From Klebsiella terrigena (GTDB lineage Bacteria > Pseudomonadota > Gammaproteobacteria > Enterobacterales > Enterobacteriaceae), in the NCBI RefSeq assembly GCF_006539725.1, contig NZ_BJNO01000002.1:310001-374000 (forward strand): a DNA stretch of 64,000 bases. Reading direction: 5' to 3'. Each line of letters begins with the position of its first letter. Position 1 is the first letter of the stretch. Under the pieces are notes generated by a model. The model was not told the DNA's origin and did no database searches. It saw nothing but the letters and a program-made list of their open reading frames with translations. This document shows, piece after piece, positions 55,961 to 63,276 of the stretch. The translations under genes and the position numbers were made by a program.

Positions 55961-57040
55961 ATGCGTACCAATGAGAATGATTTCACCGGTAACGAGCGTC
56001 ATGGCTCTGTGTCGATGCCTTCTCTGGATGAAACGATCGACCAGCTCATCCACAGCAATGCACTTTCGCTGAAGCTAACGGCCAATCCGCTGCTCGCAGA
56101 CAGGGTCTGGCATCTTACGGAGAACACCTGCGCCAGGGCTTTTTCCGCCGGCGACCCCGAGGCACGAAAGTGCGCCCACGGTGCGCTGTTCAAGCTTTAT
56201 CAGGCCTGGCTGGCTGAGCCGCTATCCGCGCCGGCGCAGAACCAGTTCCACCCTCTGCTCTCTGCGGTAAGAAGCTATATTGAGTCAGAGTGGCTGCGGG
56301 CAGAAAACAAACGTTTTATTGCCCATAAGCCGGTACTGAACGCCGGGAATATCGTCGAAGAGCTGCGTGATTTATGTCAGAGGCACCCGGCCTCGCACCA
56401 TCCGCTTTTCGACTTTCTCTCCGCTTGCGCTTCAGAAGCGCAAATAGAGTATTTTTTCAAAAGCGATAGCGCGCTGAACCTGCTGTTCTTCGATCTGGTG
56501 GCGATGGGGCTGGTGGGCTCTATGCCGGAAACCCGCGCGGAGATTGCGCAAAACCTCTGGGATGAGATAGGCCAGGGAAGCAATGAGATCACCCACGTCA
56601 ATCTGTATAAGGATCTGCTGAAACGCCGGGATATTGCCTTACCCGATAACCATTTCGCCCATCTGTATGACTGGCAGGGGCTCGCCGGATACAACGCTTT
56701 CATGCTCGGCGGCGTTAACCGGCAGCATTACTATAAATCCCTTGGCGTAATGGCGATGACGGAGCTGCTGGATCCGCCGCAGTATCAGAAACTCGTTGCA
56801 GGGTGCCGCCGCATTGGCCTGACGGAGCGCGACGTGCATTACTATTCGGAACACATCACGGTGGATATCGGCCATGCCGACGGATGGCTGAATAACGTTA
56901 TTGTCCCCATCGGCAAAAAATATCCGGCGGCGCTGGAGGAGGTCTACGCCGGCGCGGCGCTTCGACTTCAGACGTGCTGCGATTACTACGATCGCCTGCT
57001 CGAGTCCCTGCAGGCGCTGGATGCGCCCGGCGCGGCGTGA
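55961..57040 (+). CDS. Haem-oxygenase-like diiron oxidase (iron-containing redox enzyme)
   Basis: 359 residues. The C-terminal two thirds carry the HDO ligand pattern: Glu159/Glu163 (SEAQIEYFF), Glu202 and His212 (LWDEIGQGSNEITHVNLY), and His298, Asp302, His305 (SEHITVDIGHADGWL). The Glu-x9-His and His-x3-Asp-x2-His spacings are those I recall for SznF-type N-oxygenases; no haem is involved. Such enzymes oxidise amines, amino acids or fatty acids in small-molecule pathways. The start MRTNENDF has AGGG upstream; an earlier opening (55907) has none. Divergent from the transporter/PLP operon, convergent with tetR (3-base gap). Confidence 0.82.
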   Translation: MRTNENDFTGNERHGSVSMPSLDETIDQLIHSNALSLKLTANPLLADRVWHLTENTCARAFSAGDPEARKCAHGALFKLYQAWLAEPLSAPAQNQFHPLLSAVRSYIESEWLRAENKRFIAHKPVLNAGNIVEELRDLCQRHPASHHPLFDFLSACASEAQIEYFFKSDSALNLLFFDLVAMGLVGSMPETRAEIAQNLWDEIGQGSNEITHVNLYKDLLKRRDIALPDNHFAHLYDWQGLAGYNAFMLGGVNRQHYYKSLGVMAMTELLDPPQYQKLVAGCRRIGLTERDVHYYSEHITVDIGHADGWLNNVIVPIGKKYPAALEEVYAGAALRLQTCCDYYDRLLESLQALDAPGAA

Positions 57041-57043
57041 GGA

Positions 57044-57652
57044 TCAGAGCGTTCCACCTTCGGAGTAAATAAGCGCTTTCGCCGCGCTCCAGGCCGTCAT
57101 ACCCGGGGGGATCTCCCGACACTCTGACGACTCCGCCTGCTGGGCGGCGATTGCGCCGTCGATAAGCATGACCATCATCATTGCCACCCGCTCGGCTGGC
57201 TCCGGTTTTAAGATTAGCCGCAAAATATCGCGGAAAAACTGGTAGAGGCGCGATTTAAACCGCGAGCATTTCTCGCGGATTGCCGGGGACGAGGTGCCAT
57301 ATTCGAACAGCGCGCGGGTAAACATGCAGCCGTGGAAATCCTCGCAGGTGAACCAGTTGTTATAGTACTCAAACACGGCAAACAGCTTCTCTCGCGGAGA
57401 GGGTTTATCCGCAGTAATGCTCTGCAGAGCCTGCATAAACTCGTGCTCTTTCAGCTGTAAAATGGCCAGGATGAGCGCTTCTTTATCCGGATAGTAACGA
57501 TAGAACGTCATTTTGGAGATGCCGGCGTTCTCCGAAATACGATCGATGCTCGGCGACTGATATCCCTCCCTGTTAAACAGAGACGTGGACTGGCGGATAA
57601 TGTCCGCCTGTTTTGGCTTCATGCTGGTTCCTGTCGAGCTCTTTAACGTCAT
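57044..57652 (-). CDS. TetR-family regulator
   Basis: About 202 residues. N-terminal HTH (QADIIRQSTSLFNREGYQSPSIDRISENAGISKMTFYRYYPDKEALI) and a TetR C-terminal domain (YNNWFTCEDFHGCMFTRALFEYG). The start MTLKSSTG is chosen behind GGGAGAAGAGAA; MKPKQADI at 57622 is the alternative. 24 bases after the marR-type stop, so co-transcribed with it; convergent with the diiron oxidase gene. Confidence 0.82.
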   Translation of the reverse strand: MTLKSSTGTSMKPKQADIIRQSTSLFNREGYQSPSIDRISENAGISKMTFYRYYPDKEALILAILQLKEHEFMQALQSITADKPSPREKLFAVFEYYNNWFTCEDFHGCMFTRALFEYGTSSPAIREKCSRFKSRLYQFFRDILRLILKPEPAERVAMMMVMLIDGAIAAQQAESSECREIPPGMTAWSAAKALIYSEGGTL

Positions 57653-57676
57653 CTCTGTTCTCTTCTCCCGCAGCAC

Positions 57677-58120
57677 TCACCCTGCGGTTCTTTTAGCCGG
57701 TTGCGCAAAATGATTGAGGGCGTCAAGAAGCTCCGCCAGCTCGGCTTCCGATAGCCGGCAGGCGGATTCTATGCGCTCGCTTATGCACCAAAGTTTGTCC
57801 TGCAGGGCGTTCCCTTCATCGGTCAGGGTGATGAGAACGCGCCTTTCATCCGCGCTGTCGCGGGTGCGGCAGATGCGTCCTGCGCGCTCAAGACGTTTCA
57901 ATACCGGCGTAATGGTTCCGGTATCCATGCCGAGACTGTTGCCAATGTCACCCACCGTACGGGGCGTCATGCGAAAAAGTTCAAGCATGACTAAATACTG
58001 TGGGAAGGTAAGCCCCAGCGGATCGAGGAAAGGCTTATGCAGCCGGTTCATGCGGCTGGCCGCGCCGTAAAGCGCGAATGAAAGCTGAGTGCCGATTTCC
58101 CGTCGCGTCTGCGTTTTCAT
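57677..58120 (-). CDS. MarR-family regulator, OhrR-like but without the sensing cysteine
   Basis: 147 residues. OhrR-like throughout (RMNRLHKPFLDPLGLTFPQYLVMLELF, MDTGTITPVLKRLERAGRICRTRDSADERRVLITLTDEG). In OhrR the N-terminal peroxide-sensing Cys sits in the pattern QLCFxLY; here it is QLSFALY, with Ser instead. Redox sensing through that residue is therefore unlikely, and a small-molecule ligand is more plausible. Followed by tetR; its own promoter carries TAAAATTTTAA. Confidence 0.85.
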   Translation of the reverse strand: MKTQTRREIGTQLSFALYGAASRMNRLHKPFLDPLGLTFPQYLVMLELFRMTPRTVGDIGNSLGMDTGTITPVLKRLERAGRICRTRDSADERRVLITLTDEGNALQDKLWCISERIESACRLSEAELAELLDALNHFAQPAKRTAG

Positions 58121-58162
58121 AGCGAGAAAGTTACCTTGCTGTTGATTATCTTGCGCAACAGA

Positions 58163-58173
58163 TAAAATTTTAA
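58163..58173. promoter_or_regulatory. TAAAATTTTAA element before the MarR-type gene
   Basis: Eleven-base palindromic core, identical to the centre of the palindrome at 55791-55804, located 42 bases upstream of the marR-type start. Identical distance and sequence in both promoters suggest a shared regulator and autoregulation. Confidence 0.5.
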
Positions 58174-58343
58174 GGGAATTTATCAGAGAGATAAAGAACG
58201 GCGGCGGGGTATTTTTGCGCGGTGTGGCGCAGAATCCTCACCCTGGCCGCTCGGCGGGAGGCGCACCGGCCGTCGTTTGCCCGACGCGCAGGGCTTACTC
58301 TTCTCTTTCGCCGGGCTGCGGCTTTTCAGCACTGCGCTGGGCG

Positions 58344-58557
58344 CATAAAGAGACAACGTATCACCTCGAACCGGTGGTGAGCGAATCAAACTACTCGCTG
58401 GGAATGTTCGTCGGCCCGGTGATTATGGGACTGATGCTGCAGCATATTAATCTGTCGTCCGGCTATCTGTTAATTGCCGCGCTGTCGGTGGTTGCCGCCA
58501 TTATTACGCCGCTGTCCGTGCGCTGGGTTAATAACCGGCAGATCGATGCCTCATCTC
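58344..58557 (+). pseudogene. Remnant of an MFS transporter (C-terminal helices)
   Basis: In-frame stretch EPVVSESNYSLGMFVGPVIMGLMLQHINLSSGYLLIAALSVVAAIITPLSVRWVN looks like the last two helices of an MFS exporter. Upstream sequence in the frame (GGAPAVVCPTRRAYSS) is not protein-like, and the tail runs on into unrelated sequence. Some 170 residues remain open, but only about 60 resemble a transporter. No ribosome site at a sensible start. Confidence 0.6.
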
Positions 58558-58779
58558 AGCTATCCGATAACGCACGGCTGGCCTCCGCCCGCGAGTTTCA
58601 AAGATGGTCTGCAGTCAGGCCTGCGATAGATGCCGCCGCATTGAGGAATGGGGTATTCTTCAGCTATCTATTATCAGGCCGTTGCCGATCGGCGTTTGAT
58701 TCTCTGCGCCCGTCCCGGTATTAACACCCGCTGCCGGGCAAAGTGCACAACGAGGCACGGCGAATAACAGGAAAACGCG

Positions 58780-59469
58780 ATGACCCGCACGCAAAGGCTC
58801 CTTGAAATGCTCCAGATCCTGCGGGAGCACCGCTATCCGGTTACCGCATCGACCCTTGCAGAAAATTTGGCGATAAGCGTGCGCACCGTTTACCGGGATA
58901 TTCAGACGCTCCAGCAGCAGGGGGTCTGCATTGAGGGCAGTTCCGGCATGGGATATATGATTAAGTCGGACTATCATCTGCCGCCTCTGGTTTTTACGGC
59001 CCAGGAAATTAACGCCCTGACGCTCGGGCTAAGCTGGGTTTGTCATAATACCGATGCGGATTTTAAAAGGATCGCTAAAAGCACGCTGGCTAAAATACAT
59101 TCGGTGACGCCTGATAAATTAAAGGAGCATATCGAGTATCAGTCATTGCTGACCGGGCCGGGTGAAAGAGATGAGGCTTTTTTCCCTGAGCTGCGCCACG
59201 CAATTAATCACCGACATAAAGTTCAAATAGCCTATTGCGCTAAAAACGAGCGGCGCTCCTCCCGAGTAATATGGCCGGTGGCGCTGGTTTATATGGAGGA
59301 GTGTTGGCTGCTGGCCGGATGGTGCGAACTGCGAAAAGATTTTCGCCACTTCAGAACTGACCGGATAATACAAATCGCGCTGCTTGCCGATAAATATAAC
59401 GAAAGCAGGATCGGCTTATTGCGAAAATGGAGGGCGCAGGAGGGACTTCGCCTGGACGACGAGTACTGA
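58780..59469 (+). CDS. YafY-type regulator with HTH_11 and WYL domains
   Basis: 229 residues. N-terminal HTH_11 (RTQRLLEMLQILREHRYPVTASTLAENLAISVRTVYRDIQTLQQQG) and a WYL domain (FPELRHAINHRHKVQIAYCAKN, ALVYMEECWLLAGWCELRKDFRHFRTDRI). CAGGAAAACGCG precedes the ATG. Followed by an SDR gene on the same strand, with a perfect inverted repeat in the 68-base gap; it probably controls that gene. Confidence 0.87.
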   Translation: MTRTQRLLEMLQILREHRYPVTASTLAENLAISVRTVYRDIQTLQQQGVCIEGSSGMGYMIKSDYHLPPLVFTAQEINALTLGLSWVCHNTDADFKRIAKSTLAKIHSVTPDKLKEHIEYQSLLTGPGERDEAFFPELRHAINHRHKVQIAYCAKNERRSSRVIWPVALVYMEECWLLAGWCELRKDFRHFRTDRIIQIALLADKYNESRIGLLRKWRAQEGLRLDDEY

Positions 59470-59496
59470 CAAAAGCTGTCACTGCCTTTTCATATA

Positions 59497-59532
59497 CTCC
59501 TGTAGAGCAAAAAACATCATTCTCTACAGGAG
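59497..59532 (+). promoter_or_regulatory. 11-base inverted repeat over the SDR ribosome site
   Basis: CTCCTGTAGAG (59497-59507) and CTCTACAGGAG (59522-59532) are perfect inverted copies around 14 bases. The right arm contains AGGAG, the ribosome site of the SDR gene. A -10-like TATACT overlaps the left arm's first bases (59493-59498). It is either a regulator operator or, if transcribed whole, a hairpin that hides the ribosome site. Confidence 0.65.
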
Positions 59533-59537
59533 CGAAC

Positions 59538-60287
59538 ATGAGCTTTCAACACAAAGTGGCAATAGTGACCGGCAGCACCGCCGGCATCGGTGAGGTGGTC
59601 GCGGAGCAATTACACCAGGCGGGGGCGCGGGTGATCGTGGTCGGTCGATCCCGCGAACAGGCGGAGCGCAAGGCTAAATCGCTGTCAGCGGATGGACGCA
59701 CCGCCGCCGGTATCGCGTGCGATGTTTCGCAGCCGGAGCAGGTGAGGCGGATGATCGATGAGGTGGTGTCCCGCTTTGGCAGACTGGATTATGCGGTTAA
59801 TAACGCGGGAATCACCGGCGAAAGTAATAAAAATATTGCGCAGCAGACGATAGATAACTGGGAGAAGGTGATCGCCACCTCTTTGAGCAGCGTGTTTTAC
59901 TGTATGAAATATGAAATTCCGCTGCTGCTGAAATCCGGCGGCGGGGCGATCGTGAATTTATCCTCAGTCAATGGCCTGGTCGGTATTCCCGGGCTGGCGC
60001 CCTACACGACGGCCAAACACGGCGTTATTGGCCTCACCCAAACCGCCGCGCTGGAGTTTGCGCAGCAGGGCCTGCGGGTCAACGCCGTGGCTCCGGGATA
60101 CGTCAGCACGCCGCGTATAAATCAACTGCCCGCAGACGTTCAGCGCGCCTTTGCGAATAGCCATCCGCTAAAGAGAATGGCTAAAATGCAGGAGGTGGCA
60201 GATTTTATCCTGTTCCTGCTGTCAGAAAAGTCAGGGTTCTGCAGCGGAGGCGTCTATCCCATCGATGGCGGCTACCTGGCGGAGTAA
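59538..60287 (+). CDS. Short-chain dehydrogenase/reductase (SDR)
   Basis: 249-residue classical SDR. NAD(P) loop TGSTAGIG near residues 12-19, NNAG at VNNAGITGESN, catalytic Ser in VNLSSVNGLVG, and YxxxK as YTTAKHG; C-terminal FLLSEKSGFCSGGVYPIDGGY. It resembles 3-oxoacyl-ACP reductase-type oxidoreductases; substrate unknown. Start behind AGGAG. Probably controlled by the WYL regulator upstream. Confidence 0.9.
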   Translation: MSFQHKVAIVTGSTAGIGEVVAEQLHQAGARVIVVGRSREQAERKAKSLSADGRTAAGIACDVSQPEQVRRMIDEVVSRFGRLDYAVNNAGITGESNKNIAQQTIDNWEKVIATSLSSVFYCMKYEIPLLLKSGGGAIVNLSSVNGLVGIPGLAPYTTAKHGVIGLTQTAALEFAQQGLRVNAVAPGYVSTPRINQLPADVQRAFANSHPLKRMAKMQEVADFILFLLSEKSGFCSGGVYPIDGGYLAE

Positions 60288-60338
60288 ATGCTTGCCTGAG
60301 ACGATATTCTCCGACCAAAAGGAGATTAAGGACCAACG

Positions 60339-60839
60339 ATGTTCATTATTTTCAGCGGCTTACCCGGTAGCGGGAAAAGCACGATTGCGCAGGCGCTGGT
60401 GAAGCGACTCGGCGCCTTCTATCTGCGGATAGACACCATCGAGCAGGCAATCCGCGAAGCGGATGAACATCCGCGGGAGATGGGGCCTGAGGGCTACTTT
60501 GTCGCCTGTTCAGTGGCGAGGGAAAACCTCAAGATGGGGGCGACGGTCGTTGCCGATTCGGTGAACCCCCTGACCCTCACGCGCGATGCTTACCGCGACG
60601 TTGCGCGCTCTACGGGGCGCGACTTCTTAGAGATAGAAGTGGTGTGCTCCGACAGGGATGAACATCGCCGGCGAGTCGAAACCCGGACATCAGAGGTCAA
60701 GGGATTAATCCTGCCGGAGTGGCATAACGTTACCGGCCTGCATTATGAGCCCTGGAACAGAGAGCGGCTGGTGCTCGACAGCGGAAAACTGTCCGTTGAG
60801 CAATGCGTTACGCTGGCGGTCGCCGCGCTTGCTCGGTAA
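60339..60839 (+). CDS. P-loop kinase-like protein (AAA_33 type)
   Basis: 166 residues. Walker A FSGLPGSGKSTIAQAL near 4-18 and a DUF/AAA_33 kinase pattern (YLRIDTIEQAI, GATVVADSVNPLTLTRDAYRDVAR, EIEVVCSDRDEHRRRVETR). Resembles small-molecule kinases such as gluconate- or chloramphenicol-kinase-like proteins; substrate unknown. Follows the SDR gene by 51 bases on the same strand. Confidence 0.8.
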   Translation: MFIIFSGLPGSGKSTIAQALVKRLGAFYLRIDTIEQAIREADEHPREMGPEGYFVACSVARENLKMGATVVADSVNPLTLTRDAYRDVARSTGRDFLEIEVVCSDRDEHRRRVETRTSEVKGLILPEWHNVTGLHYEPWNRERLVLDSGKLSVEQCVTLAVAALAR

Positions 60840-60890
60840 GCTTGCAGTCACTTCCCCGAGAGGTGGATAGCTCAAAAAAGGAGCAGGGCG

Positions 60891-61235
60891 ATGATTTCAA
60901 AAGAGAACGCTGAGCATTATGTCTGGGGCGATAGCTGCGACGGTTGGTATCTGCTCAACCGCCAGGACATGCTCATTATTCACGAAAAAATGCCGCCGGG
61001 CACCTGCGAAAAGCGCCACTATCATTGCCTGTCCAGACAGTTCTTCTTCGTGCTGCAGGGGGTTCTTACCATGGAGCTGGCGGGGAAGAGGCACGAGATC
61101 GGCGCTCAGCAGGGGCTGGAAATTCCCCCCGGGTCAGAGCACCAGGCGAGAAACGATAGCGATTCTGCGGTGGAATTTATCGTTATCTCCCATCCGACGA
61201 CGCGCGGCGATCGAACCGACCTCGCGCCATCCTGA
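60891..61235 (+). CDS. Single-domain cupin protein
   Basis: 114 residues, cupin fold. Metal or ligand site pattern CEKRHYHCLSRQFFFVLQGVLTMEL and EIPPGSEHQARNDSDSAVEFIVIS. GGAG eleven bases before the ATG. Follows the P-loop kinase gene by 51 bases; function unknown. Confidence 0.8.
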   Translation: MISKENAEHYVWGDSCDGWYLLNRQDMLIIHEKMPPGTCEKRHYHCLSRQFFFVLQGVLTMELAGKRHEIGAQQGLEIPPGSEHQARNDSDSAVEFIVISHPTTRGDRTDLAPS

Positions 61236-61303
61236 CAACCAATCCCGGGCTGGCACCGGGCGCGATGAGTTAGCGGCGATCGTCCGGGGCATAAAACGGG
61301 CCG

Positions 61304-61620
61304 TCAGCGCTGCTCGGGGTCGCGATAAGCGAAAGGGTCCGCCGCCGACGTTCTCAGCGTCCTCAGCAGCGACTCATACAGGCTCCCGACCGCCAGAGAC
61401 TCTTTTGACGCCCGGCTTCGGTATAAGGCCACCGCCATCGGCTCCAGCGGCCCGAGCTGCTGCTCCCTGCCCAAAATTTGCAGGTGCGGCGGGGCGCTAC
61501 ACTGGGTCAGCACCGCGACCGCCAGCCCGCTCTCCACTGCCGCAATCTGGCCTGAGAGGCTGGAGCTGTTATAAACCACTTTATACCGGCGTCCCTGTAG
61601 GGCTAGTGCGTTGATAGCGC
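61304..61620 (-). pseudogene. LysR-family regulator, 3' fragment
   Basis: Only the C-terminal part of the effector domain remains: ALQGRRYKVVYNSSSLSGQ, then AAVESGLAVAVLTQCSAPPHLQIL to the stop. The frame runs upstream to about 61620, where it meets sequence coding an AzlC protein on the other strand. The DNA-binding half is gone, so the gene cannot function as a regulator. Confidence 0.75.
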
Positions 61621-61882
61621 TGCCTTTGGCTTCGCGGCCTCGCAGGAGGGCCTAAGCCATCTTACGGCGACCATGATGAGCCTGCTGGTTTTCGCCGGCT
61701 ACGCCCAGTTCGCCGCGCTTGGCCTGTGGGGAGAGCCGGTGCCGCTAGTCACGCTTGCGGCGACCGTTTTCGCGATCAATGCCAGGCATCTGCTAATGGG
61801 GGCCACGCTGTATCCGTGGCTACGCTATTTATCCCCGGCTAAGCGCTATGGGATCCTTGTCTCAGCATTCGTCAGACGGTGA
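61613..61882 (+). pseudogene. AzlC-family permease, internal fragment
   Basis: Frame reads AAFGFAASQEGLSHLTATM, then MSLLVFAGYAQFAALGLW and FAINARHLLMGATLYPWLRYLSPAKRYGILV, typical of the first third of AzlC branched-chain amino-acid exporters, then ends in an unrelated tail SAFVRR and stop. Both the N-terminal start and the C-terminal two thirds are lost; no azlD follows. Confidence 0.75.
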
Positions 61883-63076
61883 TTAACGCGCGTCGGCTTG
61901 CTGACGGGCGGTGAAAAACGTCAGCACGACGGCGCCGAGCAGCAGCGCGAGACTCATCGCAAAAGCGTACTGCCAGCCGAAATGGTCAAACACAACGCCG
62001 CCTGCCGTCGAACCCAGGGCGATAGAGAGCTGGATCGTCGCGACCATCAGCCCACCTCCGGCCTCGGCATCTTCGGGCAGGGTGAGGGCTACCCATGTCC
62101 ACCATCCGGTGGGCGCAGCGGTGGCAAACATCCCCCAGAGGCCCAGCAGCAGGGCAACCATCCACAGGCTGTGCCCGGCCAGTATCAGCATCCCGGCGAT
62201 GGCGGCCATCAGCAGAGGCAGGGCCATCAGCGTCAGGTAAAACCTCGCGTTGAGGAACGCGGAGACGAACAGCGTGCCAACAAAACCCGCCACCCCGATA
62301 GTGAGCAGGATAAGCGACAGGCCGGAGCTATTTACCCGCGTTACCGTCTCCAGAAACGGGCGCACGTAGGTAAATAACGCAAACTGCCCCATAAAGAACA
62401 GGCCGCAGGCAAACATGCCCATGACGACCACCGGGCGGCCGAACAGCCGAAAGACGTTTGCGCGCGGCGCGCGGCTTGTGCTGCCCGCCATATTAGGCAG
62501 GCTGATGCACTGCCAGATGAAGGCGACGATCGCCACGGGCACCAGGCACAGGAAGGCTCCGCGCCATCCGATAGTCGCCCCGAGATAGCTACCCAGCGGC
62601 GCGGCCACCACCGTCGCCAGCGCGTTACCGCCGTTAAAAATAGCCAGCGCGCGGGAGACCTGGTGCTGCGGCACAAGGCGAATGGCGGTGGCTGCAGACA
62701 TCGACCAGAATCCGCCGATGGCAATACCAATCAGGGCTCGTCCCGCCATGTAGATCGCAAAGCTGGAGGCGAGGGCGATAACGATCCCCGACACCGCCAT
62801 CAGAGCCGTCATTCCCAGCAGGAGGTATTTGCGATTCAGGTTGCCGGCAATAGCGGAAAGGGTCAGGCTGGTCAGGACCGCCAGCGCCCCGGAGATGGCA
62901 ATTCCCTGGCCTGCCAGCCCCTCGGTCACGGCCAAATCTTTGGCAATCGGCGTCAGCAGGCTGACCGGCATAAATTCCGAGGCAATCAGCACGAAAACGC
63001 ACAGGGTCATGGCAAAAATGCCGCCCCAGTGGGCGTGCTCTTTAGCGCGGGGTGTTACAGGGTTCAGTATGGACAT
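61883..63076 (-). CDS. MFS exporter, NepI/AraJ-like (DHA1)
   Basis: 397 residues and 12 helices, similar in layout to the purine ribonucleoside exporter NepI (FVLIASEFMPVSLLTPIAKDLAVTEGLAGQGIAISGALAVLTSL, GRALIGIAIGGFWSMSAATAIRLVPQHQVSRALAIFNGGNALATVVAAPLGSYLGATIGWRGAF, GPTGWWTWVALTLPEDAEAGGGLMVATIQLSIALGS). Likeness to E. coli NepI is moderate, so the substrate is not assigned. It abuts the AzlC remnant. Confidence 0.85.
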   Translation of the reverse strand: MSILNPVTPRAKEHAHWGGIFAMTLCVFVLIASEFMPVSLLTPIAKDLAVTEGLAGQGIAISGALAVLTSLTLSAIAGNLNRKYLLLGMTALMAVSGIVIALASSFAIYMAGRALIGIAIGGFWSMSAATAIRLVPQHQVSRALAIFNGGNALATVVAAPLGSYLGATIGWRGAFLCLVPVAIVAFIWQCISLPNMAGSTSRAPRANVFRLFGRPVVVMGMFACGLFFMGQFALFTYVRPFLETVTRVNSSGLSLILLTIGVAGFVGTLFVSAFLNARFYLTLMALPLLMAAIAGMLILAGHSLWMVALLLGLWGMFATAAPTGWWTWVALTLPEDAEAGGGLMVATIQLSIALGSTAGGVVFDHFGWQYAFAMSLALLLGAVVLTFFTARQQADAR

Positions 63077-63225
63077 GGGCTACATCTCTGAATATCGCCC
63101 CGGGCTGGCGGTGCTCGCGCCGGAACGGACGCTATTTATGCAATAGCGATCAACATTATGGATAAGGATGAAGTGCGATGCTGTCAGCGGGGCTCGATAA
63201 CATCTGCCTGGAGGCGTCGGAATAA

Positions 63226-63252
63226 AAGCCGCCGGCCAGCGTCCGGCGGCTT
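63226..63252 (-). terminator. Rho-independent terminator of the hydrolase gene
   Basis: Perfect 10-base arms AAGCCGCCGG and CCGGCGGCTT with a 7-base loop; on the minus strand the hairpin is followed by TTATT after TT. 24 bases past the hydrolase stop. Confidence 0.75.
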
Positions 63253-63276
63253 GTCAAAGGTTAGCTTTCGAGGTTT

